A stretch of DNA of 64,000 bases from Enhygromyxa salina (GTDB lineage Bacteria > Myxococcota_A > Polyangia > Nannocystales > Nannocystaceae). Below are positions 19,172 through 28,937 of this stretch, one piece after another. The first letter of the stretch is position 1; each line of letters opens with the position of its first letter. Both the position numbers and the translations under genes were made by a program. The notes under the pieces were generated by a model. It had not been told where the DNA came from, did no database searches, and was given only the letters and a program-made list of their open reading frames with translations. Where the stretch lies: positions 62,001 to 126,000 of the forward strand of contig NZ_PVNL01000004.1 of NCBI RefSeq assembly GCF_002994635.1, read 5' to 3'.

Positions 19172-20992
19172 TCAGGAGCCGGGCGGCGCGCCGACGTTGC
19201 CCTGGCCGCGCAGCATCATGGCCAGCTGCAGCAGCCCACCGCGGTCGCCCACGCGCTCGCACACGTGATAGGGCGGGACCAGCCGGACGCCGTCCGCGTC
19301 TGTCGGCGTCTCGCCGCCGTAGTTCATCAGCGCCTTGACGGCGTTGTCGTTGACCCGGATCTCGACGCGCGCCTTGCCGAGGAAGCACTGGTGCTTGGTG
19401 AACCCGCTGATCACCCCGTTGGCGCGCTGGGTCGCGAGCTCGCGGTAGAGCTCCGCGCGGGCCTCCGCGAAGCCCTCGCGCGTGGCTGTCTGGCGCTCGT
19501 CGACGGCCGCGATCACGAACCCACCGGGGACCTCGAACACCTCGTCGAGGATCGGCGCGGTGGGATCGCTGGTCCAGGCCTTGTCGGTCAGGATCGGCTG
19601 GGCGCCGATCCCCGGGATCGACTGGCCGTTGGCGAACAGCCCGGTCTCCTCGATCTTTTGTTGGGGCCCGCTCGGCTCGCGCAGCCCGAAGTCCTCGATG
19701 TTCTCGCCGTCGAGGCCCGGCAGGCCACCGGGGCCGCCGAGCGCGGGGGTCCCCGCCGAGAACAGCTCGTCGAGATCGGTGCCGGACTTGACGGCGAGCA
19801 GGGCCTCTTCGGCGGCGCGCTTGGCCAGCTCGCGGCCCCGAACGCTGCGGACCGCGTTGGTCGCGAGCTCGCGCTTGGCGACGTCCTCGGGCACGTCGCC
19901 CTCGCGGTGCCCCGCGACCATCACCAGGTACAGGCCCTCGTCGCCCTCGATCGGCTCGGAGACCTGCCCGTCCTCGAGGGTCTGCGCGGTCTGATCGATG
20001 ATCGGCTCGAGCCCGCTGCCCGAGTCGGTGACCTGGGCCCAGCCGTAGTGCCCACCGGAGCGGGCCGTGTCGGTGTCGATCGACAGCTCGCGGGCGACCG
20101 CCGCGAACGACTCACCGCCCTCGGTGATCCGGGCGCGCGCTGCAACCACGGCCGCGCGCGCGGCCTCGAGCTTGGCTTCGTACTCCGCGACCATCTCCGC
20201 GGGCGAGTCGGCCGGCGGCGCGATCGGCTTGCTGAATTGGATCAGCCGCAGATCGACCTGGGCCGGCAGCTTCAAGAACCGAGCTTGGTTGGTCTCCCAC
20301 GACTCTTGCAGCGCGTCGGCGTTGTTCTCGATGTAGGCGTCGATCTCGGCGTCGGTGGGGTCGACGATCTCGGAGAAGTCATTGACCGGGAACCGAACGT
20401 AGCGCAGCGACAGCTGGTTGTTGTCGGCCTCGTACTTGGTCCACAGCTCGGCCTCGGGCACCGTGATCGAGGCCGCGATCAGATCGCGGACCTGCCGGGC
20501 GAGCAGCTCCTGGCGCTGGATCTCGAGGTAGCGCGCCTCGGACACGTTGAACTGCATGAGCCCGCGCTTGAGCATCTCGTAGTCGAACTTGTCCTTGTCG
20601 GCCCACGGCCACGGGCGATCTTGATCGAGGACCAGCAAGAACCCGTCCTTGGTGAGCAGCTCCGCGTCGCGCAGCTCGGCCCCGAGTCCGAGCACCTCAC
20701 CGGCGTGGACGAGCACGAGCCGCTCGATGACAGCTTCGAGCACCTCCTCGCGCACGCCCATGGTCTGGGCTTCCTCGCCCTCGGGCAGCGGGATCACCCA
20801 GCCGATCGCCCGGTGTTGGTACGCGAAGTCTTCTTTCGTGACGTTCTCACCGTGCACCTTCAGCAAGCCAGACTCCCCGAAGGACAGCTGGTCCGACGGC
20901 AACCCGAAGGTGAAGCCGAAGGCTAAGGCGAGGACGCCAAGGATCAACCAGACGACAATGTTGCCGCCTTTTCCGCGCTCGAGGCCAAGCAT
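19172..20992 (-). CDS. PpiD/SurA-like periplasmic peptidyl-prolyl isomerase
   Basis: A 606-residue membrane-anchored chaperone of the PpiD/SurA group. An N-terminal transmembrane helix (NIVVWLILGVLALAFGFTFG) is followed by a SurA_N-like helical domain with the anchor phrase VHGENVTKEDF, a parvulin-type rotamase region about 290-380 (GGESFAAVARELS, SGGHYGWAQV, FEVPGGFVIAAV-like repeats), and helical C-terminal parts. It assists folding of exported proteins. ATG 20992 places the membrane helix near the start. It is divergent from mreB, a plausible shared control region for envelope growth genes. Confidence 0.82.
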   Translation of the reverse strand: MLGLERGKGGNIVVWLILGVLALAFGFTFGLPSDQLSFGESGLLKVHGENVTKEDFAYQHRAIGWVIPLPEGEEAQTMGVREEVLEAVIERLVLVHAGEVLGLGAELRDAELLTKDGFLLVLDQDRPWPWADKDKFDYEMLKRGLMQFNVSEARYLEIQRQELLARQVRDLIAASITVPEAELWTKYEADNNQLSLRYVRFPVNDFSEIVDPTDAEIDAYIENNADALQESWETNQARFLKLPAQVDLRLIQFSKPIAPPADSPAEMVAEYEAKLEAARAAVVAARARITEGGESFAAVARELSIDTDTARSGGHYGWAQVTDSGSGLEPIIDQTAQTLEDGQVSEPIEGDEGLYLVMVAGHREGDVPEDVAKRELATNAVRSVRGRELAKRAAEEALLAVKSGTDLDELFSAGTPALGGPGGLPGLDGENIEDFGLREPSGPQQKIEETGLFANGQSIPGIGAQPILTDKAWTSDPTAPILDEVFEVPGGFVIAAVDERQTATREGFAEARAELYRELATQRANGVISGFTKHQCFLGKARVEIRVNDNAVKALMNYGGETPTDADGVRLVPPYHVCERVGDRGGLLQLAMMLRGQGNVGAPPGS

Positions 20993-22331
<1,339 letters not shown>

Positions 22332-22335
22332 CGCC

Positions 22336-23220
22336 GTGGCTGTTTCACTCCGTGACGTGCGCAGCGGGGCGATCATCGTCTTGTTACTGGGCATCCCGAT
22401 CTTGCTGCTGCGCTCGACGATCGCCGATCCGCACCACATGAACGGCTTCGATCGCGCGGTGCATCGGATCGGCGCGCCGCTCGAGGCCGGCGTCACCTAC
22501 TCCGCGCGCTGGGTCGGCAGCTTCTTCGAGCGCTGGGTGTTTCAGGCGCGCATGCTCGATGAGAAGGAGGCGCTCGAGGAGCAGACCCGCGACTTCAAGC
22601 GCCAGCTCGTCGAGCTCGCCCAGCTGCGCGAAGAGAACCGACAGCTGCGCCGCGCCCTGCAGATGCGCGACCAGGTCCCCGAAGATCTGCTCTCGGCCGC
22701 CGTCACTGGCGTCGAGCAGTCGCCGTTCTTTCGGGTCGTCAAGATCTCCGTCGACCGCGGCGACGCCTACGTCCGCCCCGACATGGCCGTGCTCGCCCCC
22801 GACGGCGTGGTCGGGCGGATCAGCCGAACCCACGCGCAGCACTCCGACGTCATGCTGATCACCGACCCCGAGAGCAAGATCGCCGTCGAGGTCGCGCGCA
22901 CGCGCTGCCCGGGGATCCTCGAGGGGGCCGGCGAAGATCAGTGCAAGGTTCGGATCATCTCGTGTGACGAGCCCGTGATCGAAGGCGACGTGATCCAGAC
23001 CTCGGGCGTCGACGACCTGTTTCCGAAGGGGCATCCGGTCGGCCGGGTGATCGCGGTGGATCGGCGGGTCAACGCGCAGCTGGTCGACGTCGTGCCCACC
23101 GTCCGGTTTGATCGGCTCGACATGGTCTGGGTGGTGCTGGCCAACGCCCCCGAGGCTGACCCGCAGGCTGGCAAGCCCCGGGCGCGGGTCCCCGCTCGCG
23201 GGATCTCACCGCTGCGCTGA
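22336..23220 (+). CDS. mreC: Rod shape-determining protein MreC
   Basis: A 294-residue bitopic protein: short cytoplasmic start, one transmembrane helix (GAIIVLLLGIPILLLRS), a periplasmic coiled coil (about 75-115, DEKEALEEQTRDF then QLREENRQLRRAL) and the two beta-barrel domain of MreC (VDRGDAYVRPDMAVL, DGVVGRI, VIQTSGVDDLFPKGHPVG). It links MreB filaments with PBP2/RodA outside the membrane. GTG start at 22336, immediately after mreB. No mreD or pbp2 follows; the next gene is convergent, so the usual mreBCD-mrdAB string is broken here. Confidence 0.95.
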   Translation: MAVSLRDVRSGAIIVLLLGIPILLLRSTIADPHHMNGFDRAVHRIGAPLEAGVTYSARWVGSFFERWVFQARMLDEKEALEEQTRDFKRQLVELAQLREENRQLRRALQMRDQVPEDLLSAAVTGVEQSPFFRVVKISVDRGDAYVRPDMAVLAPDGVVGRISRTHAQHSDVMLITDPESKIAVEVARTRCPGILEGAGEDQCKVRIISCDEPVIEGDVIQTSGVDDLFPKGHPVGRVIAVDRRVNAQLVDVVPTVRFDRLDMVWVVLANAPEADPQAGKPRARVPARGISPLR

Positions 23221-23241
23221 CTCGAGCCGGGTCGGGCCACG

Positions 23242-24219
23242 TCACCCGCCGCGCGCTTCGATCAACCGATCGATCAGCGCCCGCGCGGCCTTGAGCTCCA
23301 CGACCGAGAACGTTCGGAGCATCGCGCCGAGATCCGTGGTCGGGGCCAGCGACGACGACGAGTCGGGCGCGAGCGACGACAGCGACCACACCCCGCTCGA
23401 GGACGCCTGGATCCCGCGGATCGTCTCGACGAACTCGAGCGTGTCGGAGAAGCGCTCGTCGGGCTTCTTGGCCAGCGCGATCCCGAGGAGCGCGTCGATC
23501 TCCGCGGGCGCGGTGCCGCGGCGGCCGATCTCGGGGACCGGGCGGCTGCGGTGGCCCGCTTTGATCTGGTCGAGCGTGCCCGTGAACGCGGGCGCGCCCG
23601 CGACCAGCTCGTACATGATCATTGCGAGGCTGTAGAGATCGGCCAGCGGGCTGGGGGCGCAGCCGTTGTGCAGCTCGGGGGCCATGTACGCGGGATCGTT
23701 GGTGGGCCGACCCAGCGCCCGCGCGAGCCCAAAATCCAGCAACCACGGACCACCCTTGCCGACCAGGATCCGCCCCGGCTCGAGGCTGCCGTGGACCAGG
23801 CGGCGACGGTGCGAGGCGGCGAGCATGTCCGCGAGATCTTCGACGAGCTCGCAGATCTCGGACCACGGCATGCGCTCGCGCTCGATCGCGGCCGAGAGCA
23901 GCTCGCCGTCGACCCAGCGGGTGACCGTGTACGGGCGGCCGAGCTCGTCGATGCCGCTGTCGTGCGGGCGAAGGATGCGGAGGTCACCGTAGGGGACGTC
24001 GAGCTGGGCGAGCCGCTCCTTGATGCGGGGGCCCGCGAAGCTGGGCTCGAGCAGCAGCAACAGGACCTGCTCCTCGTTGACTTGGTCCTCGGCCACGAGC
24101 CGCTCACCGACTCCGCACTCACCCAGTGACCCCATCACGCGGTAGCGGTGGGCCACGACACGAGCCGCCGAGTCTTTCTCGGTGCGGCCCAGGCCAAACG
24201 CGTCGAGTAGCCTTCGCAT
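23242..24219 (-). CDS. Protein pseudokinase (degenerate Pkn-type)
   Basis: A 325-residue cytoplasmic protein with the overall kinase fold but without catalytic residues. The G-loop is eroded (GSLGECGVGE), the VAIK lysine strand reads QVLLLLLE, and the catalytic loop is HGSLEPGRIL at 143-152 instead of HRDLKPxNIL, so Asp, Lys and Asn are all replaced. DFG (162-164), the APE-like APEL, the D(L/I)YSL helix and the C-terminal lobe (KKPDERFSD) are kept. A Ser-rich tail and a final helix follow. Probably a binding or scaffolding pseudokinase. Convergent with mreC, 21 bases apart. Confidence 0.82.
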   Translation of the reverse strand: MRRLLDAFGLGRTEKDSAARVVAHRYRVMGSLGECGVGERLVAEDQVNEEQVLLLLLEPSFAGPRIKERLAQLDVPYGDLRILRPHDSGIDELGRPYTVTRWVDGELLSAAIERERMPWSEICELVEDLADMLAASHRRRLVHGSLEPGRILVGKGGPWLLDFGLARALGRPTNDPAYMAPELHNGCAPSPLADLYSLAMIMYELVAGAPAFTGTLDQIKAGHRSRPVPEIGRRGTAPAEIDALLGIALAKKPDERFSDTLEFVETIRGIQASSSGVWSLSSLAPDSSSSLAPTTDLGAMLRTFSVVELKAARALIDRLIEARGG

Positions 24220-24514
24220 CGTCCCCTGCCACGGTACCAGTCACCCGGACGGCGGATCCCCGATCTATCTGCCAAATACGAGTTTTTGCCGGCTTGTTTG
24301 CAGTGTGGGCGCGGTCTCGCTCCTAACACGGATCTGGCCGCCTCCGAGGTTCATGGTCAAAAGAACAAACCCGTCGGTGGCCGCCTAGCAGACCGCTCGC
24401 AGGGTGGCGATCTCGACACCCACGCCGTGCGGTCTGCAGCACAATCCGTGAACAGAAGTAGTGTGGCGTCGGGAAAATTCCCGTTACACTCGATGACGTA
24501 TCTTCGGAGACAAC
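24220..24514. other. Intergenic region upstream of the DUF4331 cluster
   Basis: About 295 bases, AT-richer than the surroundings, between the pseudokinase start and the first DUF4331 gene. Near its end are gggaa-aa-ttccc (24471-24482), TACACT (24485-24490, possible -10 without a clear -35) and CGGAGA (24505-24510), which is the ribosome site for the ATG at 24515. Confidence 0.4.
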
Positions 24515-25165
24515 ATGAAAAAAATTCAACATGAAAAGCAACTGAAGCCGAGGTTGAAGCTGGTCGCAGCGCTTGGCTTCGCCGCGGCGATGCTGCTCCT
24601 GAACGACGGCGTTCAGGCGGCCGACCACAACGAGGCACCCGGGACCCAGATGGATCCCGCCGCGGACATCGCGGACTTCTACGCGTGGGAGACGGCCGAC
24701 GACAAGCTGGTCGCCGCAGTGACGTTCGCGGGGTTGACCGAGGCGGGCGCGGACCCGACCTACGACCCGGACGTGCTCTACGGCATCCACATCGACAACA
24801 ACGACGACAACGTCGCTGACATCGACATCTGGTGTCGGTTCGGCACCAACATGGCGCAGGACGTGTGGGGAGTTCAGTGCCTCAACGTGCCGGGTGCCGC
24901 CGATGCGGACACCAACGGTGAGGTCGGCGCGCCGATCGACGGTGGCAACGGCACGATGATCTTTGCCGGTCCCCGCGAAGATCCCTTCTTCTTTGACTTC
25001 GAGGGCTTCGTCAACACCACGATGACCGGCGACCTCATGTTCGATCCTGCCCGCGACAGCTTCGCGGGCACGAACGTGACCGCGATCGTGATCGAGATGG
25101 ACGCGCTGGTGGCCGCGGGCGAAGGCACGACCCTGCAGATCTGGGCCACCACGGGGAGGATCTAA
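24515..25165 (+). CDS. Exported DUF4331 protein, N-terminal half only
   Basis: A 216-residue exported protein with a Sec signal (basic start, ALGFAAAMLLLNDGVQAAD cleavage-like). The mature part opens DHNEAPGTQMDPAADIADFYAW, the hallmark of the DUF4331 N-terminus, continues through VLYGIHIDNNDDNVADIDIW and ends at LQIWATTGRI, where usual DUF4331 proteins (about 450 residues) continue into a second half. That second half is encoded by the next gene. CGGAGA lies five bases from the ATG. Function of DUF4331 is unknown. Probably an outer-envelope beta protein. Confidence 0.85.
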   Translation: MKKIQHEKQLKPRLKLVAALGFAAAMLLLNDGVQAADHNEAPGTQMDPAADIADFYAWETADDKLVAAVTFAGLTEAGADPTYDPDVLYGIHIDNNDDNVADIDIWCRFGTNMAQDVWGVQCLNVPGAADADTNGEVGAPIDGGNGTMIFAGPREDPFFFDFEGFVNTTMTGDLMFDPARDSFAGTNVTAIVIEMDALVAAGEGTTLQIWATTGRI

Positions 25166-25168
25166 GTC

Positions 25169-25897
25169 ATGACATACGCAACGAAGACCTTGATGCTCAG
25201 CCTGCTCGTGACCCCGCTGATCTTCGGCGGCGGCTGCAAGAACGACGACGTGGCTGAAGACGAGACCACCGACACGACCGGCGACGGCGACGGTGATCCG
25301 ACCGGCGACGGCGACGGTGATCCGACCGGCGACGGCGACGGTGATCCGGCGACCACCGGTGACGGTGACGGTGATGGCGATGGCGATGGCGATCCGACCG
25401 GTGACGGTGACGGTGATCCGCCCGATCCGATCGTCTATTCCGACGCCGCGGCGGAGGAGTACACCCGGGTCGATCGCATGGGGATGCCCGCGCTGAACAC
25501 GGCGCTGATCATGTCGAAGGACCTCTACAACGCAGGCGATCCCGTGGGCGACGCTGCGTTTCAGGGTGAGATTAGCGCTAGCCTGACAGGCTTGCACGCG
25601 GCTCTGGATGATGACCTGGACATGCTGGGGCTGGTGCCTTGCGGGGTGCTGACCTGCTCGGCTCAAGCCCTACCGCTGGTCACGCCCGACACTCTCAAGA
25701 TCGATCTTGAGAACGACGGTACCTTTCCGAACGGACGGGCGCTCGCGGATCCCGTGATGGATGTGACCTTGGCGGTGATCATGCTCGACCTGGAAGAGCC
25801 AGGCCAGGACGCGACGAGCTTGATCGGCGCCCTCAACCCCACGGAGAACGACGTCCCGTTCTTGGACGAGTTCCCGTACCTGGCGCCTGCGAACTAG
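25169..25897 (+). CDS. GD-linker lipoprotein carrying the DUF4331 C-terminal half (copy 1)
   Basis: A 242-residue lipoprotein: signal peptide with lipobox FGGGC, a Gly-Asp/Thr-Gly-Asp linker (about 33-88), then a domain matching the second half of DUF4331 (TRVDRMGMPALNTALIMSKDLYNAGDP, FPNGRALADPVMDVTLAV, FPYLAPAN end). The GGGAGGAT ribosome site (25153-25160) lies inside the end of the upstream gene and only three bases separate the genes, so the two halves are translationally coupled. Probably assembles with the upstream product to rebuild a DUF4331 unit at the outer membrane. Confidence 0.82.
   Translation: MTYATKTLMLSLLVTPLIFGGGCKNDDVAEDETTDTTGDGDGDPTGDGDGDPTGDGDGDPATTGDGDGDGDGDGDPTGDGDGDPPDPIVYSDAAAEEYTRVDRMGMPALNTALIMSKDLYNAGDPVGDAAFQGEISASLTGLHAALDDDLDMLGLVPCGVLTCSAQALPLVTPDTLKIDLENDGTFPNGRALADPVMDVTLAVIMLDLEEPGQDATSLIGALNPTENDVPFLDEFPYLAPAN
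25273..25427 (+). repeat. Gly-Asp coding microsatellite in lipoprotein copy 1
   Basis: Repeats of ggcgac/ggtgat/ggtgac with a higher-order unit ggtgatccgaccggcgacggcgac (Gly-Asp-Pro-Thr) recurring about three times. Two or three unit types are mixed, suggesting repeated slippage and unequal exchange. Confidence 0.8.
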
Positions 25898-25925
25898 TCC
25901 GCAGGGCTAGTGTCGCTGTTTCCCT

Positions 25926-25955
25926 GGGGCTGGGCCATGTACATGGCTCAGCCCC
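25926..25955 (+). terminator. Hairpin after lipoprotein copy 1
   Basis: ggggctgggccatg-ta-catggctcagcccc forms a 14-bp stem with one G-T pair, about 30 bases after the stop. The run after it (gttcgttcc) is only weakly T-rich, so it may act as a Rho-independent terminator or mRNA stabiliser. Confidence 0.5.
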
Positions 25956-25987
25956 GTTCGTTCCATCTACTACCTCGATGACTCTCA

Positions 25988-27328
25988 ATGCTCTCGCGCA
26001 CTCTGACACCCACGTTGTTCGTCGCGTTGCTCTCACTCGGCTGCTCGCGTTCACCGTCAAACAGCGACCCCGCGGCAAAGAGCACTCATGACTCGGGAGG
26101 CCCAGCGGCCGAGGGTGCGAAGGCGCTGAATTTCAACCGCGACGCGACCGCGTTCGAAGCCGCGCTCACGGCCATCGATCACGAGATCGCTGCGACCGCC
26201 GAACGAGTCGCCAAGCAGCCCAACTCATGGCTGGTGCGCGACAAGCTGGCGTCACTCTACATGCGTCGCGCGCGACTGAGCGGTAGCTATGCCGACTACG
26301 CCAACGCCCAGGCCACGCTCGACGAGGCCTTCGAGATCGCGCCTGAGGGCTCGGGTCCGATGTTGACCCGCGTGGCGCTCAACTTCACGCTGCATCGGCT
26401 CGCGCCGCTCGAGCTGATCGAGGCCGACCTCGCCGCCGTCGAGGCGCGCCCGGTCGTCGACGATCCAACCCGGGCCCACATCGCCAGCGTGCGAGGCGAC
26501 GTCGCGTTCGAGCGCGGTCAATATGCCGAAGCACGCACCTTCTATGACGCTGCGCTCGAGCTCTCGCCCAAGAACTCCACGCTGATCGCCAAGCTCGCGC
26601 AGTGGCACTGGCGCGCCGGGGAGTTCGACAAGGCTGACGAGCTGTACCGGCAGGCCGAGCAATTGATGCTACCGGCCGCGCTCGAGGGCCGCGCGTGGGT
26701 GCAGCTGCAGCTCGGCATCATGGACCTCGAGCGTGGCCGCTACGACGACGCGTTCGAGCACTTCCGGGACGGCGCCGACATCCTCGGGGGCTGGTGGCTG
26801 CTCGAAGAGCACATCGCCGAGATCGCGACCCTGAAGAAGCTGGACGCGTTCGCGCTCGAGCTCTACACGGAGATCATCGCGCGCACGGGCAAGGGCGAGT
26901 TCATGGACGCCAAGGCGTCGATATTGTTGGCCGCTGGCGATCAAGCTGGCGCGACGAAGCAAATCGAGCTGGCGGTCGCGGTCTACGAGGCGCAGCTCGA
27001 GCAGTTTCCCGAGGCGAGCTACGGGCACGCGCTCGGTCACTACCTGGACTTCGGCCCTGCTGCGCGTGCGCTCGAGCTGGCCGAGGCCAACCACGGGTTG
27101 CGACCGGGGGTCCCAGCCAAGGTCTCGCTGGCCGAGGCGCGGCTCGGTGTCGGCGATGTCGCGGGGGCGCAGCAGATCATCGACGAGGCGCTGGCGACCA
27201 CCTGGGTCTCAGCCGATCTATTTTGGGTTGCTTCGTTGGTCTACACGCAGGTGGGTGACGAAGCTCGTGCGAAGCAGTTGCGCGAGCAGGCTGTGGCGCT
27301 GCACCCGACGATCGCGGCCGACTACTGA
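25988..27328 (+). CDS. TPR-repeat lipoprotein
   Basis: A 446-residue lipoprotein (lipobox LSLGC near residue 19) built of helical tetratricopeptide repeats: YADYANAQATLDEAFEIAPEG, GQYAEARTFYDAALELSPKN, GEFDKADELYRQAEQ, GRYDDAFEHFRDG and a C-terminal GDVAGAQQIIDEAL. These probably form a protein-binding solenoid in the periplasm. It sits between DUF4331 copies 1 and 2, which suggests a related function, perhaps with the DUF4331 units as partners. ATG at 25988. Confidence 0.85.
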   Translation: MLSRTLTPTLFVALLSLGCSRSPSNSDPAAKSTHDSGGPAAEGAKALNFNRDATAFEAALTAIDHEIAATAERVAKQPNSWLVRDKLASLYMRRARLSGSYADYANAQATLDEAFEIAPEGSGPMLTRVALNFTLHRLAPLELIEADLAAVEARPVVDDPTRAHIASVRGDVAFERGQYAEARTFYDAALELSPKNSTLIAKLAQWHWRAGEFDKADELYRQAEQLMLPAALEGRAWVQLQLGIMDLERGRYDDAFEHFRDGADILGGWWLLEEHIAEIATLKKLDAFALELYTEIIARTGKGEFMDAKASILLAAGDQAGATKQIELAVAVYEAQLEQFPEASYGHALGHYLDFGPAARALELAEANHGLRPGVPAKVSLAEARLGVGDVAGAQQIIDEALATTWVSADLFWVASLVYTQVGDEARAKQLREQAVALHPTIAADY

Positions 27329-27338
27329 GCGGCGCGGT

Positions 27339-27372
27339 AGACCAGCGCTCGCCGGTTCGCTAGGCTGGCGCG
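27339..27372 (+). repeat. 5'-flank copy A (also at 28149)
   Basis: The 34 bases before the GTG of copy 2 (tagaccagcgctcgccggtt and onwards) are nearly the same as those before copy 3 (tagaccagcgctcgacgttt, 28152 on). The gene duplication thus included its upstream flank. Confidence 0.75.
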
Positions 27373-28113
27373 GTGACGCTGGGTCGATTGAGAGTTGCCG
27401 CGCGCGTCGTCGGGTCGCTGAGTTTGCTCGTTGCTCTCACGGGGACAGCGGGGTGCACGCTCGTGCCGTTCTGCGACGCGCTCCCGGACATGTGCGTCGG
27501 GGAGGGCGGAACGGACACGGGGGAAGAGGCGACCAGCGGCAGTGACACCACGGTAGCTGGCGATGGTGACGGCGATCCGACCGGTGACGGTGACGGTGAT
27601 CCGACCGGTGACGGTGACGGCGATTCGCCCGATCCGATCGTCTATGCCGACAACGCGGCGGAGGACTACACCCGGGTCGATCGCATGGGGATGCCGGCGA
27701 TCAACACGGTTCTGATTACGTTGAAGGACGAGTACAACGCCGCCGACCCGGCTGACGACGGCGCTTTCATGGTCGTCAACGAGATCACCACCAACCTCCT
27801 GGCGCTGCACGGGGCGCTCGACGAGGATCTCTATGAGTCGATGCGCACTCCGTGCGCCGTGTCAGATTGCGTTGCGCAAGCCGCGCCGCTGATTATCCCC
27901 GACACCCTCAAGATCGATCTCGAATCTGAGAATACCTTTCCGAATGGACGGGCGCTCGCGGATCCAGTGATGGATGTGATCTTGGCGGTGATCTTGCTCG
28001 ACCTGCTGGGAGATCCAGGCCAGGACGCGACGACCTTGGTCGGCGTCCTCAACCCCACGCAGAACGACGTCGCGTTCTTGGACGAGTTCCCGTACCTGGC
28101 TCCTCCAAACTAG
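27373..28113 (+). CDS. GD-linker lipoprotein with DUF4331 C-terminal half (copy 2)
   Basis: A 246-residue paralogue of the 25169 gene. Signal peptide with lipobox GTAGC, a short Cys pair (CTLVPFCDALPDMC), linker GDGDGDPTGDGDGD, then the DUF4331 second half (YTRVDRMGMPAINTVLI, TLKIDLESENTFPNGRALADPVMD, FPYLAPPN). GTG start. The Cys pair after the lipobox is shared with copy 3 but not with copy 1, so copies 2 and 3 are the closer pair. The 5' flank is duplicated too. Confidence 0.82.
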   Translation: MTLGRLRVAARVVGSLSLLVALTGTAGCTLVPFCDALPDMCVGEGGTDTGEEATSGSDTTVAGDGDGDPTGDGDGDPTGDGDGDSPDPIVYADNAAEDYTRVDRMGMPAINTVLITLKDEYNAADPADDGAFMVVNEITTNLLALHGALDEDLYESMRTPCAVSDCVAQAAPLIIPDTLKIDLESENTFPNGRALADPVMDVILAVILLDLLGDPGQDATTLVGVLNPTQNDVAFLDEFPYLAPPN

Positions 28114-28148
28114 TGCGTTGGCTAGCGGCGCCGTTCAGAGGAGCTGCG

Positions 28149-28186
28149 CCCTAGACCAGCGCTCGACGTTTCGCTAGGGGCGCCTG
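28149..28186 (+). repeat. 5'-flank copy B (also at 27339)
   Basis: Duplicate of the segment before copy 2; differences are scattered single bases. It supports an origin by tandem duplication followed by divergence. Confidence 0.7.
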
Positions 28187-28922
<736 letters not shown>

Positions 28923-28937
28923 TCGAACCAGCGCGCG

